Shown: positions 34,541 to 44,868, counted from the first letter of the stretch. The stretch: 64,000 nucleotides of DNA from Atriophallophorus winterbourni (GCA_013407085.1 JACCGJ010019254.1:21166-85165), one strand, 5' to 3'. A program made the numbers and translations. The notes: generated from the letters alone by a model not told the origin.

Positions 34541-35396
34541 TAAATACCCGCTAAAAGCCTCATCCGTATAGCTTTCTGACCCATTCAAAGATAGCCGTGG
34601 AGAATTAGATTACATACAAAGTTACCTCATCCTTGTCACACAACGAACAATAAATCATTCACTTTCATCGTTTCTTCGTTGTTTTACATTGATAATATAT
34701 CGACGATGAATGAAATCGAGAACGCTGAACTGAATTACGGACTTTCGAAAAAACAGCCATGCCCGTTGCTCAGAAAGCCCAGCATGTCAATCAAAAACAG
34801 ACAAATTGGTTTGGGGTTAAATTAATTTATAAACTGTTGTACAAAGCTTGATGTATTTAATCAAAACTTCCTCAAGTAGAAATATATAGTTGCCGACAAA
34901 TTGCACGCTTCCTGAATAACACCAACATCTGTTCGTATTGTTGCTCTCTCACCGTAGGATTGTGAATTTCATTGCTGCCGAATTTTGTCTTATCGCTCTC
35001 GCAGTCCTCAGGCGATCGTTGTGCATTTGTACTGTCATTTAAACATTTTTTATGCCGGGTCGATTGAGATAATTTGAATTACTTTAAATTACTATCAAAC
35101 ACCAAATGTTCCGTTATTAAAGTAATCATAGTATACCCAATAGCACATGACGAACTTAGTGTTAAGCTTTGAAATATTGTAGAACACTATCACATCATTT
35201 GCATGTCATCACATAAAAAGCAATTATGAGGACGGATATCAAGATCAATTCCATAATTTCGTTACACGACTCGTCGTCAGAAAAAAATACCTTGAATATG
35301 CAAAATTCAATGATCATGCAGATCTGCCGCCAACCTCTCTTTTCCTATACATACATGATCAGAGAATAAATCCTGGAGTAAACAGTGGAGGAAAAG
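34541..35396. other. No recognised gene
   Basis: Spacer between two related LTR segments. A TTTGAATTACTTTAAATTACT stretch near 35070 may be a CR1-type tail. Confidence 0.4.
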
Positions 35397-35571
35397 TGTA
35401 GTAGACCAGATTACTACAATAATGTCCCCAAGAATGTTGGAGAAAAGGTAGGTTGACTGGAAGATATATAGCGGTAGCCAAAACGTGTACAAACGGTCAC
35501 GAAGCACGCACGAACGGAAGTTATAATTTTCAGGGTCAATGTTTTGATGAGGAAAAACAAGCGGTGTTACA
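35397..35571 (-). repeat. 3-prime LTR of the Gypsy element
   Basis: TGTAGTAG...TGTTACA, 175 bp, with the polypurine tract adjoining at 35572-35583. Confidence 0.8.
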
Positions 35572-36541
35572 CATCCCCTTTCCAAGAAGTCTGCTCAGCG
35601 AAGACTTCTGATCGGGAGTTGCCAGTAGCGTGGGGCATGCAGGTGTCAGGTTACCCCGGGTAGGAACGTAGTCTCTCAGCAACTAGTCACATAGAAGTCA
35701 GCAAGGGCGCTCGGTCTGCGCGGGTCGATCTTCGGTGGTTCGAGAGTAGGATGTACGGTGAACCGATCGGGACTAAGCCAAGTAGCGTCTCACGTGTGAT
35801 TAAACGTACTGCCGAGCCGCTTCACACGGTGTGAACAGCTGCTTGCAATATTTTCCCGTTTGGCGTAGTCTTAGTGTGAACCCAATTTGAGCAGAAAACA
35901 GGTGCATTCATAGGCTTGACAACAAGAACAAGAAGCTTCGAAAACACAGTCCTTGTTTAGAATTTCCTGTGTCCCGAAGGATGATAAACGGCCGCGCCAG
36001 GAGAATCGGTTTGTGTGTCAATCTGGGCTGGTAAGGACCTTGTGTGACATGACAGGCGTGTTGGATCAATTGTGCTCGTGTTGGTGGTTAGGGCTACCGG
36101 GTGAGTTGGAGGCAAGCGTAGGTGGACCAGGAAGGATGCGCGATTCGCTGGCATCAGCGGTGGGTGTGTGCGTACTTGAAAGAAGAAAGAAAAAGAAAAA
36201 AATCACTGGTGCATGGGTTTAGTGCCACGACCGATTGATTAGAATGAGGTACGAAATAATGCACGCGTGTATGCCAAAAGATATGAATGTAATGACTATC
36301 TGCAACGAAATCAGCGAATCGAAAGAGTTGCCGTCTGGCACGTTTGGTTCCTGTAGTGGCCGGCTCTAGGTTAGCTGTAGGTACAGGAGGAGTAATGACC
36401 AGTCATGCCGGGGTTGGCGTTGAGTCATGTACGATAACTTCCTCGTCCATGAAAGCCAACTCTGTCGATTGAGACAGTGTTCTGCTTGCCGACACGGTCA
36501 ATGACGACCCTCTTGGGAGACCGCCGAATTACTCTGAACGG

Positions 36542-38062
36542 TCAAGTATGAGGAGAGTGAGGAGGCTGCTTCACCATGTCATTCCGCAGAAAAACATGTC
36601 GACAATTAGCCAATTCCTTTGGCACATGTGATGAATTGGACTGAAGCCGCGGGGGTGATGGGCTAAAACGACCCATGTAATGGCGCAAGCGCGCCACGTA
36701 ATCACCGTGGGCGAAGGGTGGTTGTTTGTGCGGGGCGACATACTCGCCAGGTAGAGCGATGGCGCGACCGTATGTCAATTCGGCTACGGTAGCCTGCAAA
36801 TGAGTTTTAAAGGTTGACCTCAAACCTAGGAGGAAGATTGGTAGGACTTCGGTCCAGTCAATACCTCCATGTGCCATCAATGCCGCCTTGAGCTGCCTGT
36901 GCAACCTTTCGACCAACCCATTCGCCGCGGGGTGGTAAGCTGTAGTTCGGTGATGCTGGCAACCTAGAGTAGCTAGCAATTTACTGAAGGCACCATCGAA
37001 ATGGGAACCTCAGTCCGTAGTGACAATACCCGGCCAACCGAACTGTGCCACCCAACGCTCGAAAAAGGCATGTGCAACTGTCTTGGAAGAGCAGTTGTGA
37101 AGTGCAATGGCCTCAGGCCATCTGGTAAAACGGTCGATTATCGTGAGAATATATATGTGGCCACGTGAAGGGGGCAATGGGCCGACTAAGTCTACGTGTA
37201 TGTGTGAGAAGCGCTCATCCGGTTCGACAAAAGTTCCTAATGGACTCTTGGTGTGTCGATAGATTTTCGTGAGCTGGCATTCACGACACGCTTTTGCCCA
37301 ACTTCGAATATCCTTACTAGCTTTTGGCCAAATAAATCGAGCCGTTATCATTTTAACACTGGCACGAATGCCAGGGTGGGAGAGATTGTGTAATCCCTCA
37401 AAAACGCGCCGCCTGAATGCAGATGGAATCAGTGGTTGGGGTGTGGTTTGTGAAACGTCGCACAGGATATCGCCCGAGCCGTCAGGCAAGGGTAAAAGTC
37501 TAATGTCAAGGGAAGTGGAGTCCCTGAGCTGTGCTGTTTCAGTGTCAGCAGCTTGCGCTGCGGCGATTTCACCGAGGTCGATGGAGGACGGCAAATCTAC
37601 TACATTTATTCGAGAGAGTGCATCCGCGACCGGGTTTTGGTCACCTGCGATATGCTGTATGTCAGTCGTGAATTGACTGACAAAATCCAGGTGTCGCGTC
37701 TCTCTAGGAGAATATCGCTCTGATGACTTGCTGAGCGAGTGGATGAGGGGCTTATGAACAGTAAACACTGCGAACTGTCTGCCCTCCAGAAAATGGTGGA
37801 AATGTTTAATTCCGAGGTAGATAGCTGAAAGTTCTCTACCGAACGTGCTATATCGGGTCTCTGCGGGCTGGAGCCGCTTAGAGAAGAACGATATAGAGAA
37901 CCATGACCCGTCAACATATTGTTGAAGCACCGCCCCCACTGCTTCGGCAGATGCGTCCGTAAATAATGACAGCGGGGCGTCAGGCCTATAGTGGTTAGGC
38001 GATTTGATGTTTGTTATGTGTGACTTTAACAATGTGAAAGCCGATTTGGCTTCTTTCGTTAG
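36542..38062 (-). pseudogene. Gypsy RNase H and integrase (one stop, one catalytic change)
   Basis: Immediately beyond the MULE the pol frame resumes in phase. RNase H shows LFTDASAEAVGAVLQQ and GRELSAIY, but V-H-K-P-L replaces the usual D-H-K-P-L, so a catalytic Asp is lost. Integrase has the H-x3-H and C-x2-C finger (HNLSH...CRECQ) and the DDE core as HVDLVGP, TTD and NGLVERL. A TGA at 37010-37012 (from CGA by one transition) interrupts it between the second Asp and the Glu. The frame ends at 36542. Confidence 0.83.
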
Positions 38063-38260
38063 GGGTATCGACAGTTGCTCCTTGACAATTGCTCCCCAAC
38101 AGTTGCTCCGCGACAATTGCTTCTCGGACAATTGCTCCTCGGACAGTTGCTCTTCGGACAGTTGCGCCTTGGACATTTGCTCCTTGCCCAAATGCTCCTT
38201 GACCAATTGCTCCTTGCCCTATTGCTCCTTGACCAATTGCTCTATGAATTTTAGATCACG
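38063..38260 (+). repeat. Left TIR of the MULE: about 12-13 tandem 14-15-bp units
   Basis: Successive units vary around GACAATTGCTCCTTG (for example GACAGTTGCTCCTT, GACAATTGCTCCCC, CCCAAATGCTCCTTG). The right TIR carries the same series with about two fewer units. Foldback elements, which are MULE relatives, have termini built in the same way. Confidence 0.88.
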
Positions 38261-38526
38261 ATCAGATTGGTTAACATTGCGACGAAAATAATTCATACAA
38301 GTGAAGACAAGTATTTTTTCTTCTTTGAACATTTTAATAAAAATTGAATAAAATACTATAGATCACTGTAATAACAATAACAATAACTAAGCCATGTGTT
38401 TTTTAGTGTTTTTCACAAAATCCTGGTCTCATGTCTGATAACTGCACACAAAAAATATCACTGTTATAAAACATCTTCCAAACTACTGTCTTGATTGTCT
38501 TCTCCTTCTTCTTCTGCAACAGAAGC

Positions 38527-40090
38527 CTACAAATTGTAGCAAAAGGCAATGCTCTTCAGTACACTCACGGTGTCCCGACCCTGCTGACCTTCAACAACTC
38601 TTTTAATTCTTTCCGCCAGTTTGATGTGTTTCTTCCTTTTTGGTGGTGGGGGCTGACCACTCAACAGCTGGGTTATTGTGTTTTTGTTTAACATCTGTTC
38701 TTTTTTGATGCTGTCAATGAATCTGAACACATGAGGGAAGAATGCTCCCACAAGAGACTGCATTCTGTTGTGCCAGGCCTCGATACTGTTGTTGGTTCGT
38801 GGCATGTCTGACATGGTGCGTTCGTACTGGTTCCACAGTTCGATGGGAAACATGGGGGCACGGCGTTCAGCTCCTTGCCGTCTTGGTGGCCTCCCGATCC
38901 AGGTGTCTTCAAAATAGTCAACAAATGCCTCGCCTCCCTTCTCTGCCATGCATGTGACGAAACCTTGATTTTCTGTCAGAGTTTCAAATGCCCCAACAAC
39001 TTGGTCACGGGGAAGAAATGCAAGCGCAGGAAGACACCGAATCCAACATGCAAAAAGACCATCCTCTTCAGCATAGGTGGTAGCTAATCCAAGTTGCTGA
39101 CACTTCCTCCAGCAGCACTGACCCAGATGAAAGAAGCAGCCTGTCACTACAAGGCCAGGAAATTCCTGTTCAAAAGCACGGATGGCAGCATTTTCAAAGT
39201 CACACATCAAGGTCGTCGGTGCAAGGTTTGGCTGCAGCTCTCTGAGAGCCTGTTTAAAAAAAGAAAGAAAAAATAAAAGCATAAAAAGGCATGTGTCAGT
39301 AAGGGGTGGAAAATGTCATGAAAATGATGAAAATAACCCTAACGCTTATCATGCTGAATATGATAATGGTATTGTGTACCTGTAGAACCCGACGATATAC
39401 TGCCGTTGTTTTTCCAGGCAGCAGTGCAAACACCACCGGCATCATGAGTCCTTGGCAGCAACAGTGTATTGTGTACAATTGATGGAATAAGCTGGGCGCC
39501 ACTTTGAATGTTCCATCGGCAAACCAGTGTTGACTTTCAGACAATAACATCAGATTTTGGTGGGTTGAGAAAATCAGAATGCGCTGAGAGCCAGGTCCAG
39601 AGTCGTGCAGAAGAAAGAGCTCTCCATCATCAAAGGTCTTGTAGTCATCAGGAATATTCAGATCTTCCAGACTTGCAGGCAGTGGTGGGACCCGACCATT
39701 GCGGTTTCGCGTTCTTTGTATTTGTCTCTTAAGTGCCCGTTCTGTTGGCAAAGAAGCTGCTGTGATTTCAGAAACGCCTGTACACTGACTGGCAATGATC
39801 ATCATTGTGGTTTCTTCTGTTGTAGACGCTTGTCTTTTGATGGAATCAACTACCTTCAGAACATTCTTGCGACACGCGTCGGGGGCATGGTTGTGTTCCG
39901 ATGACTTCAAGATTGTATTTCCACGGAGACGGAGTCGCCCGGAACAGTGGTCTATTCGCTTTCGTTCACACACATAAAAATCAACAGTGGGGTCACTCTT
40001 GCTGGTTTCCTTTTTGTTGTACACGAAACGTTCGTAGCAAGCCTTAGGTTTGCCTTTTTCTGACAAATACCAAGTAACGTGTCTGTCCAT
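38527..40090 (-). CDS. MULE transposase (FLYWCH zinc finger plus DDE domain), 477 aa, two exons
   Basis: Exon 1 is 39380-40090 and exon 2 is 38527-39249. The 130-bp intron (39250-39379) has GTACAC and TTTAAACAG borders and a phase-0 junction, VYRRVLQ to ALRELQ, which joins one conserved block smoothly. Residues about 20-75 hold a FLYWCH-type finger (FYVC...CSGRL...HNH). The MULE domain has HWFADGTFK (D192), LMCDFENAA (D254), CFFHLGQCCW and NNSIEAWHNR (E394), the probable DDE triad. It stops with TAG at 38527; another 17 acidic codons follow in frame, and a GTGAGT/TTGCAG pair just before could define a further intron. Transposase binds the TIRs and excises and inserts the element. It appears intact and possibly functional. 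Confidence 0.88.
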
Positions 40091-40235
40091 TTTGAAAGGT
40101 AGCCTTCAACTGAACTATTTAACTATTTATAACAATCAAACATGTAAACAAGTGAACTGAGTTCAAGCTGACCCCACTGTTGATTTTTATGTGTGTGAAC
40201 GAAAGCGAAAATACCACTGAGTTCAAGTGAACTCA

Positions 40236-40401
40236 GTTCACTTGTACAAGGAGCAATTGGTCAAGGAGCAATTGGGAAAGGAGCAAATGTCTAAGGAGCA
40301 ACTGTCCGAGGAGCAACTGTCCGAGGAGCAATTGTCCGAGGAGCAATTGTCGCGGAGCAACTGTCGGGGAGCAATTGTCAAGGAGCAACTGTCGTGGACC
40401 C
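40236..40401 (-). repeat. Right TIR of the MULE
   Basis: Inverted counterpart of 38063-38260, about 165 bp, ending CCC at 40399-40401 beside the target duplication. The E-Q-L-S-E repeat frames here are artefacts. Confidence 0.88.
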
Positions 40402-41228
40402 CTTTCGTTAGTAGTGATGTCTTCGCATTACCACGGAGCAAATCACTTAAGGGCTGAAAGATTCGTGCGCACTGTGGGATGAATCTGCGGTAAACGTTTA
40501 CCAGTCCCAGAAAACGCTAGAGCTCCTTAAAAGTTGTTGGCTCTGGGAAGTTAGGAATGGCGTCAGTGTTTTCATCCAGTGGCTGAATACCTGAAGCTGA
40601 AAGTCAATGACCCAGGAAATCGATCTGAGTCTGGCCAAAACTGCACTTAGACGCATTGATCATTATCCCATGACTGGACAAACGATCAAAAAGTGCTGTT
40701 AGGTGTCGAATGTTGTCCTCCTTGGATGCGCTAGCAATCAGTACATCGTCGAGATATACGTAAGCGCAATCCAGACCTCTGCAAACCTGGTCCATAAATC
40801 GCTGGAACATTTGAGCGGCATTACATAAACCAAAAGGCATACGGACAAATTCGTAAAGTCCGAACGGTGTGGTAACTGCTGTCTTTGTGATGTCCGCTTC
40901 TCCGCTTCCGGTTATACGCTCGAACCAGGTCTACCTTGGTAAAAATGGTACACCCATGGATATTGGCAGCCAGGTCTTAAATATGCGGGATCGGGTACCC
41001 ATTGGATACCGGCGCTTTATTTAACCTGCGGTAATCACCACACGGGCGCCAATCGTTTGGGTTTTTCTTGGGTGCCATGTGCAGAGGAGTTGACCAAGGG
41101 CTACTGGAAGGTCGTATGATGCCCAATGCTAGCATGTGCTGGAACTATTTGCGCTCTATCTGTAACTTTTCATGCGTTAATCGCCTCGTTCTCCCGTAAA
41201 CCGGGGGCCCACAAGTGGTCATATGGTG
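40402..41228 (-). pseudogene. Gypsy reverse transcriptase (frameshifted)
   Basis: Pieces in more than one frame: [28 protein letters not shown], then 40604-40840 with MPFGLCNAAQMFQRFMD and the catalytic YVYLDDVLIAS. The connection domain follows (RFLGLVNVYRRFIPQ) up to the MULE boundary at 40402. Confidence 0.8.
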
Positions 41229-41727
41229 TTATACTGGGGTGGAGACTGCAGGTAGTACAGTCGATGATGCGCGAAATAAGTTAGGATAGTTCGCAAGCAG
41301 CGGGGCATATGATGGTTCGATGTCACCGTAGCTAAATACCAGAGATATCCCTGCATCTATGCTCATGGTACCAAGAACTTTAAGATGGTTCGTTCCATCA
41401 ATCAGTTTCGATCGCCGAGAATCTATAAGGATGTCGAATTCTTGCAAGAAGTTGACGCCTATTATGGCAAACAAGACCGCCGCGATCGTGAAAATCCAGC
41501 GAAATTCACGACGCAAACCTAAATTGAGAGTCAAAGAGCGTTGACCGTAGTTTGTTATTATGGATCCGTTTGCTGCCCTTAAGTGCTTGCTTAATAGGTT
41601 GGACGTTTTATGTGCATCTACCGGGAGCACACTTATCTCTGCACCCTTGTCTACCAGAAAATGTATGCTGTTAGGCTTATCAGGTATATAGAATAGACGA
41701 TCCGAACGTTTTGGGCCGACGGGGGTA
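41229..41727 (-). pseudogene. Gypsy protease and start of RT (inactive)
   Basis: In the -1 frame relative to gag, HFLVDKGAEISVLP is the retropepsin active-site segment. The usual D-T-G or D-S-G is D-K-G. NGSIITNYG and IIGVNFLQEFDILID are the flap and second conserved region. The reading stops at 41229, before the RT palm. A related plus-strand remnant lies at 46910-47220. Confidence 0.75.
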
Positions 41728-41734
41728 GTCGTTG

Positions 41735-42559
41735 TTACTTGTCGGCCCTAAAGTTTCCCACGCGCGAGGTGCGATATGTGCAAGGCTTTATGCAACTTAG
41801 CGCTTCCTCGCCATGCTTTCGGTGAATCCAGTATATTGGTGAAATATTACGGCTTTTTGCGCGCCGGTTGGTTAGGGTGCGTGACTGTGGTCTGTGGCTG
41901 AGTGTGAGATTTCGAACCTCCCTGCGCAATTCTGCTACCTCAGCCATAAGATCTGTAGCTCTGTTATCATTGGTATTAGTTCGTGTGTGTGTTTGCCCTG
42001 CTGCTACGGCTGTGATATCGGCATTCGAATGAGAGTGTATGCACTCGTCGATGCCAACCGCCATCTCTGCCAGCTCAGAGATCGGAGTACTTCTCGCTGA
42101 AACTAGGATAGCCTGCACGTACTTCGGTAGGCGATGGAGTCAATTTTCCCGAATTAACGACTTGTCCATAGGCGCTGACCCAAGTAGTCGTCGAATCTCC
42201 ATCAATATGGTAGATGGCTTCTTCCCGACAACCTCCAGATCGCCATAGAGCTGTTGCAGCCTCACGCGTTCGGACGGGACCGTGCGGGAAATCACGGCTT
42301 GTTTGAGGCTATGGTAGCGGTCGCCTTCGGGGGCAGTGAGGACTGCGTCGCGAACCTGCATTAATATGTTGGTCAGCAGTTTTTGTGCCAAATATGAGAA
42401 CATTGCTGTTTCATCTGCGATGTTCTTGGGGCTAAGCTCTGTTTCAAAAAAGTAGAACCAATACTCAGGGTCTGGTGGAGTAAAACTGGGAACTGTGATG
42501 GCCGTAGAGTCCAATAATATGCGCTTAGATTCAATCATGATGAACCGTCCAAGTGACAA
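41735..42559 (-). pseudogene. Gypsy gag (one in-frame stop, damaged zinc knuckle)
   Basis: One frame runs through with a single TGA (42140-42142), explicable as TGG to TGA. The N-terminal part (SFTPPDPEYWFYFFE, LPKYVQAILVSA) is typical of CsRn1-type Gag. Near the end, Y-W-I-H-R-K-H-G-E-E-A...C-I-K-P-C stands where a C-H-C-C knuckle is expected, with the first Cys lost. Just before the stop the zero-frame codons G GGA AAC form a GGGAAAC heptamer, a classic -1 slippery site, and pol lies in the -1 frame. A TAG now follows at once in the -1 frame, so the fusion is blocked. Confidence 0.78.
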
Positions 42560-42705
42560 AATACTGATTACAATAGCAGGTGTGAAATGAAAAACGAAAC
42601 ACGCAGAAATACGTACCCAACAAATAAGTGCCGAAAAAAATCAGAAAAACGCTTGACTTACCGAAAAGATACACGAAGGATAAGTGAACGGAGGGCTCAT
42701 CAATT

Positions 42706-42869
42706 TGTAGTAGACCAGATTACTAAAATAACGTCCCACTATAGTAGGAGAAAACGGAGGGTGACTGGAAAATATATAGAGGTAGTCAAATCGTGTACAG
42801 AGCAGTCACGATGCACGCACGAACGGAAGTTATAATTGTCAAGGTCAAGGAAAAACAAGCGGTGTTACA
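42706..42869 (-). repeat. 5-prime LTR of the Gypsy element
   Basis: TGTAGTAG...TGTTACA, 164 bp. It is shorter than its partner because of small deletions. Confidence 0.8.
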
Positions 42870-42891
42870 ATCTTGAACATATCGTGGATAT

Positions 42892-43251
42892 TCATTCATT
42901 CATTCAGTCCTCTTCGTGCCGGGTGGCACATGAGGCGAGGACAACTTCACGCCAGTGGTTCCGGTCTGTCGCTGCTTCCGTTGCCGTCTGCACCGTGAAT
43001 CCTTGTGCATGTAGTTCGCGTTCCATCGTTCTGCGCCAAGTTTCCTTGGGCCGTCCCCTTTTCGTTTACCTTGCGGACGCCAGTGAATGGCTACCTTCGT
43101 ATGCGAACTGGGATCCATCCTGCAGACATGACCGAACCACGGATCTGTTGTCATCGTTTCCGTAGCAATGTAGGTTTTACGGGATAGGGTTGCTAGCCCC
43201 AAGCCCAACCCTCCTCCTTTCTCAGACGGGCTTGGGACCGTCCTTGCCTGT
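42892..43251 (-). mobile_element. RTE-derived short retroposon, copy 2 (leader fused to 3-prime end)
   Basis: Flanked by a 13-bp target duplication, ATATCGTGGATAT (42879-42891 and 43252-43264). On the minus strand it starts with about 110 bp matching the leader of the long RTE element at 58083-58180 (GGACGGTCCCAAGCCCGTCT, GGAGGAGGGTT), then jumps directly to the last 240 bp of ORF2 (WFGHVCRMDPSSH, GKRKGDG) and a (TGAA)n tail. Confidence 0.88.
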
Positions 43252-43264
43252 ATATCGTGGATAT

Positions 43265-43800
43265 ACAGAGTGAATAACGCTGAAGTGCTTTCAAAGCTGG
43301 TCTGCAGAAAATGTTCACCCTATTACGTCAGCGCCGCCTGCGGTGGCTTGATTCATGTCAATAAAATGGAAAATGGTCGTATTCCGAAAGATCTACTCTA
43401 TGGTGAGTTGCAATTAGGAAGTCGATCATTGGGCATATCACACTTGCGGTAAAAAGACGTTTGCAAAAGAGATATGAAAGCTCTGGGCTTTGGCCCTGCA
43501 AGCTGGGAAAAACTTGCTCTTGACCGCTCTCTTTGGAAGCATTGTGTAAAGCGTCGTCTGCAACCTGAGAAAGAGCAGATACAGCTCTTGGTTGCTGAAC
43601 GCAGATCACACCGCCGGCGTGTAACTGACGCCCTACAACAGAGTTCTGAATTTCTTGGCCAGCGCTGCGGGAAAGATTGTTCCTCCCGAATTGGACTGTT
43701 TATTCATTCAAAAAGCTGCAGAACATGAACATTCACGTGATTGTGATGAACATCTATGGTCGACATCGACCGAAGGAGGCCAACAACATCGAACTGTTGA
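43265..43800 (+). pseudogene. LINE-B ORF2 C-terminus with zinc finger and 3-prime trailer
   Basis: NKMENGRIPKDLLYGELQLG, then after a stop DMKALGFGPASWEKLALDRS and a final C-G-K-D-C-S-S-R-I-G-L-F-x-H finger. This is the standard C-terminal layout of a non-LTR family (RMENGRIPK, W..LA.DR..W, C..C.SRIGLFSH). The trailer ATCTATGGTCGACATCGACCGAAGGAGGCC is found at three more places in the window. It is 5-prime truncated. Confidence 0.78.
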
Positions 43801-43849
43801 ATCATGTTATATATCTCTTCCTAATCCGGACTAGAATTACCCAGCCCTG

Positions 43850-44600
43850 ACATCACTAACATGACACAATTAATTTCTACATATGCCGGGAATATGAGAG
43901 CAAGCATATCCATTATAGAATTCGAAGTCACATTTGAGGCTTTTTTATGCACAGGATATCAACAGGGTCAGCAGAACAGAATTTACCTCTACAAACTATC
44001 GCGGGAAGTATAGAACTCAACGCTATCTATTGCCGGAATTAATAATGCAGCGAAGTGCAAAAATGAACTTTGGAGTCTTTAACAAAACGACCAAGCTAAC
44101 AAACTGAATCGGTCCTGGAAACCACTAATACACTTTTCCCATTTTGTTTTAACACGTTGTACTTGCTGATAGGAAGAGAAAACAATAAACACCCATTTAC
44201 AAAGTTGGCACTTCTTCCAACCCAGCAAATTACTGCTCTTTTAGACTACTTCCAGTGATCTCATAGGTTATGGAGCGAACATGTGCAAATGTTTAGTGAG
44301 ACATTGCGACATGTACATCGTAGGCCACGTTTTTTCTCGATCAACTTAAAGACAACTTGAGACAATAAACGATTGGACGCAGGCATTGGATGGGTGTGTT
44401 GCGTGCGTGCTTTTAACTATGACATATCTGAGACTTTTCATCACTTGGGACATTCTATAGTTCTGACGTAGCTGGAAGTGTCTTGTATTAATGGGTGCCT
44501 TCATTCCCAGCTGAGAAGCTATTTCATTGATCATGAGGCGAAATTACGTGTGTATAGTGTCATGACTCATGATATCACCTTCACTAATGTTGCCCTACTG
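43850..44600 (+). mobile_element. Heavily decayed CR1-like RT region
   Basis: SSNPANYCSFRLLPVIS-VMER near 44210-44275, followed by scattered traces of the RT (TIGRRHW near 44365). Otherwise it is unreadable. It lies just upstream of the R2 array. Confidence 0.55.
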
Positions 44601-44811
44601 GTTTCAGGGTTTGCTTTGGATCTATATATGTTGATAAAATAAGATCATGTCGGTTGCTGAAGAAAATATCAAAAACAATTTTCTATATGGTCATCTGCGA
44701 TCGTTCGTGGGAAGTAGATGTACCTCCGTTCTGGCGATACATATTTAAACTTATACGATGCAGAACAGAAAGCCAGGTTACCAAAGTAATGTGTTGCTCA
44801 CATCCGCCGAA

Positions 44812-44868
44812 ATTACACTCAACTACCGGTTTCTAGTTGTTTGCCGTCATTAGATGCAAACAGAATGA
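44812..44868 (-). ncRNA. Degenerate hammerhead, first R2 unit
   Basis: It reads CTAATGA (invariant G5 to A) and has a mismatched stem II. GAAA and CCGGTA are retained. Probably inactive. Confidence 0.65.

Larger units (their letters stand above)
38063..40401 (-). mobile_element. Near-intact MULE DNA transposon with tandem-repeat TIRs (2339 bp)
   Basis: The termini GGGTATCGACAGTTGCTCC (38063) and GGGTCCACGACAGTTGCTCC (reverse complement at 40401) begin inverted repeats of about 165-195 bp. A perfect 10-bp target duplication, CTTTCGTTAG, flanks it (38053-38062 and 40402-40411), within the 8-11 bp typical of Mutator-like elements. It encodes a FLYWCH-plus-MULE transposase in two exons. It interrupts the Gypsy pol exactly, so removing it with one duplication copy leaves the pol frame continuous. 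That makes it younger than the Gypsy element. Confidence 0.92.
35397..42869 (-). mobile_element. Decayed Ty3/Gypsy retrotransposon (CsRn1-like), split by a MULE
   Basis: LTRs lie at 42706-42869 (5-prime on the minus strand) and 35397-35571 (3-prime), roughly four-fifths identical. Between them, in order, are gag, protease, RT, RNase H and integrase, then about 970 bp of non-coding sequence ending in a GGAAAGGGGATG polypurine tract. Without the MULE it is about 5.1 kb, the size of CsRn1-type flatworm elements. It has premature stops in gag and integrase, frameshifts through RT, and altered catalytic residues. The bases outside the LTRs do not form an obvious target duplication. It is old and inactive. 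Confidence 0.85.

Noticed and set aside
34046..34543. Overlapping frames of about 107-117 codons on both strands with repeated R-x-P-R-F segments
   Set aside because: They come from a tandemly duplicated non-coding Gypsy tail and are not kept in the sister copy at 35572-36220.
37269..37676. 135-codon plus-strand frame
   Set aside because: Antisense shadow of the Gypsy integrase.
38063..38260. CRISPR-like array of short repeats
   Set aside because: Units are 14-15 bp, contiguous without spacers, and mirrored at 40236-40401. They are MULE termini in a eukaryotic genome.
40227..40457. Repeat-rich EQLSEEQL protein frame (and the N-terminus MVKEHLGKEQ at 38206)
   Set aside because: Both frames are read through the MULE TIR tandem units; the second is artificially fused to Gypsy RNase H.
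35392..42874. Target-site duplication of the Gypsy element
   Set aside because: The 5 bp outside the LTRs (AAAAG and ATCTT) do not match, so none is claimed.
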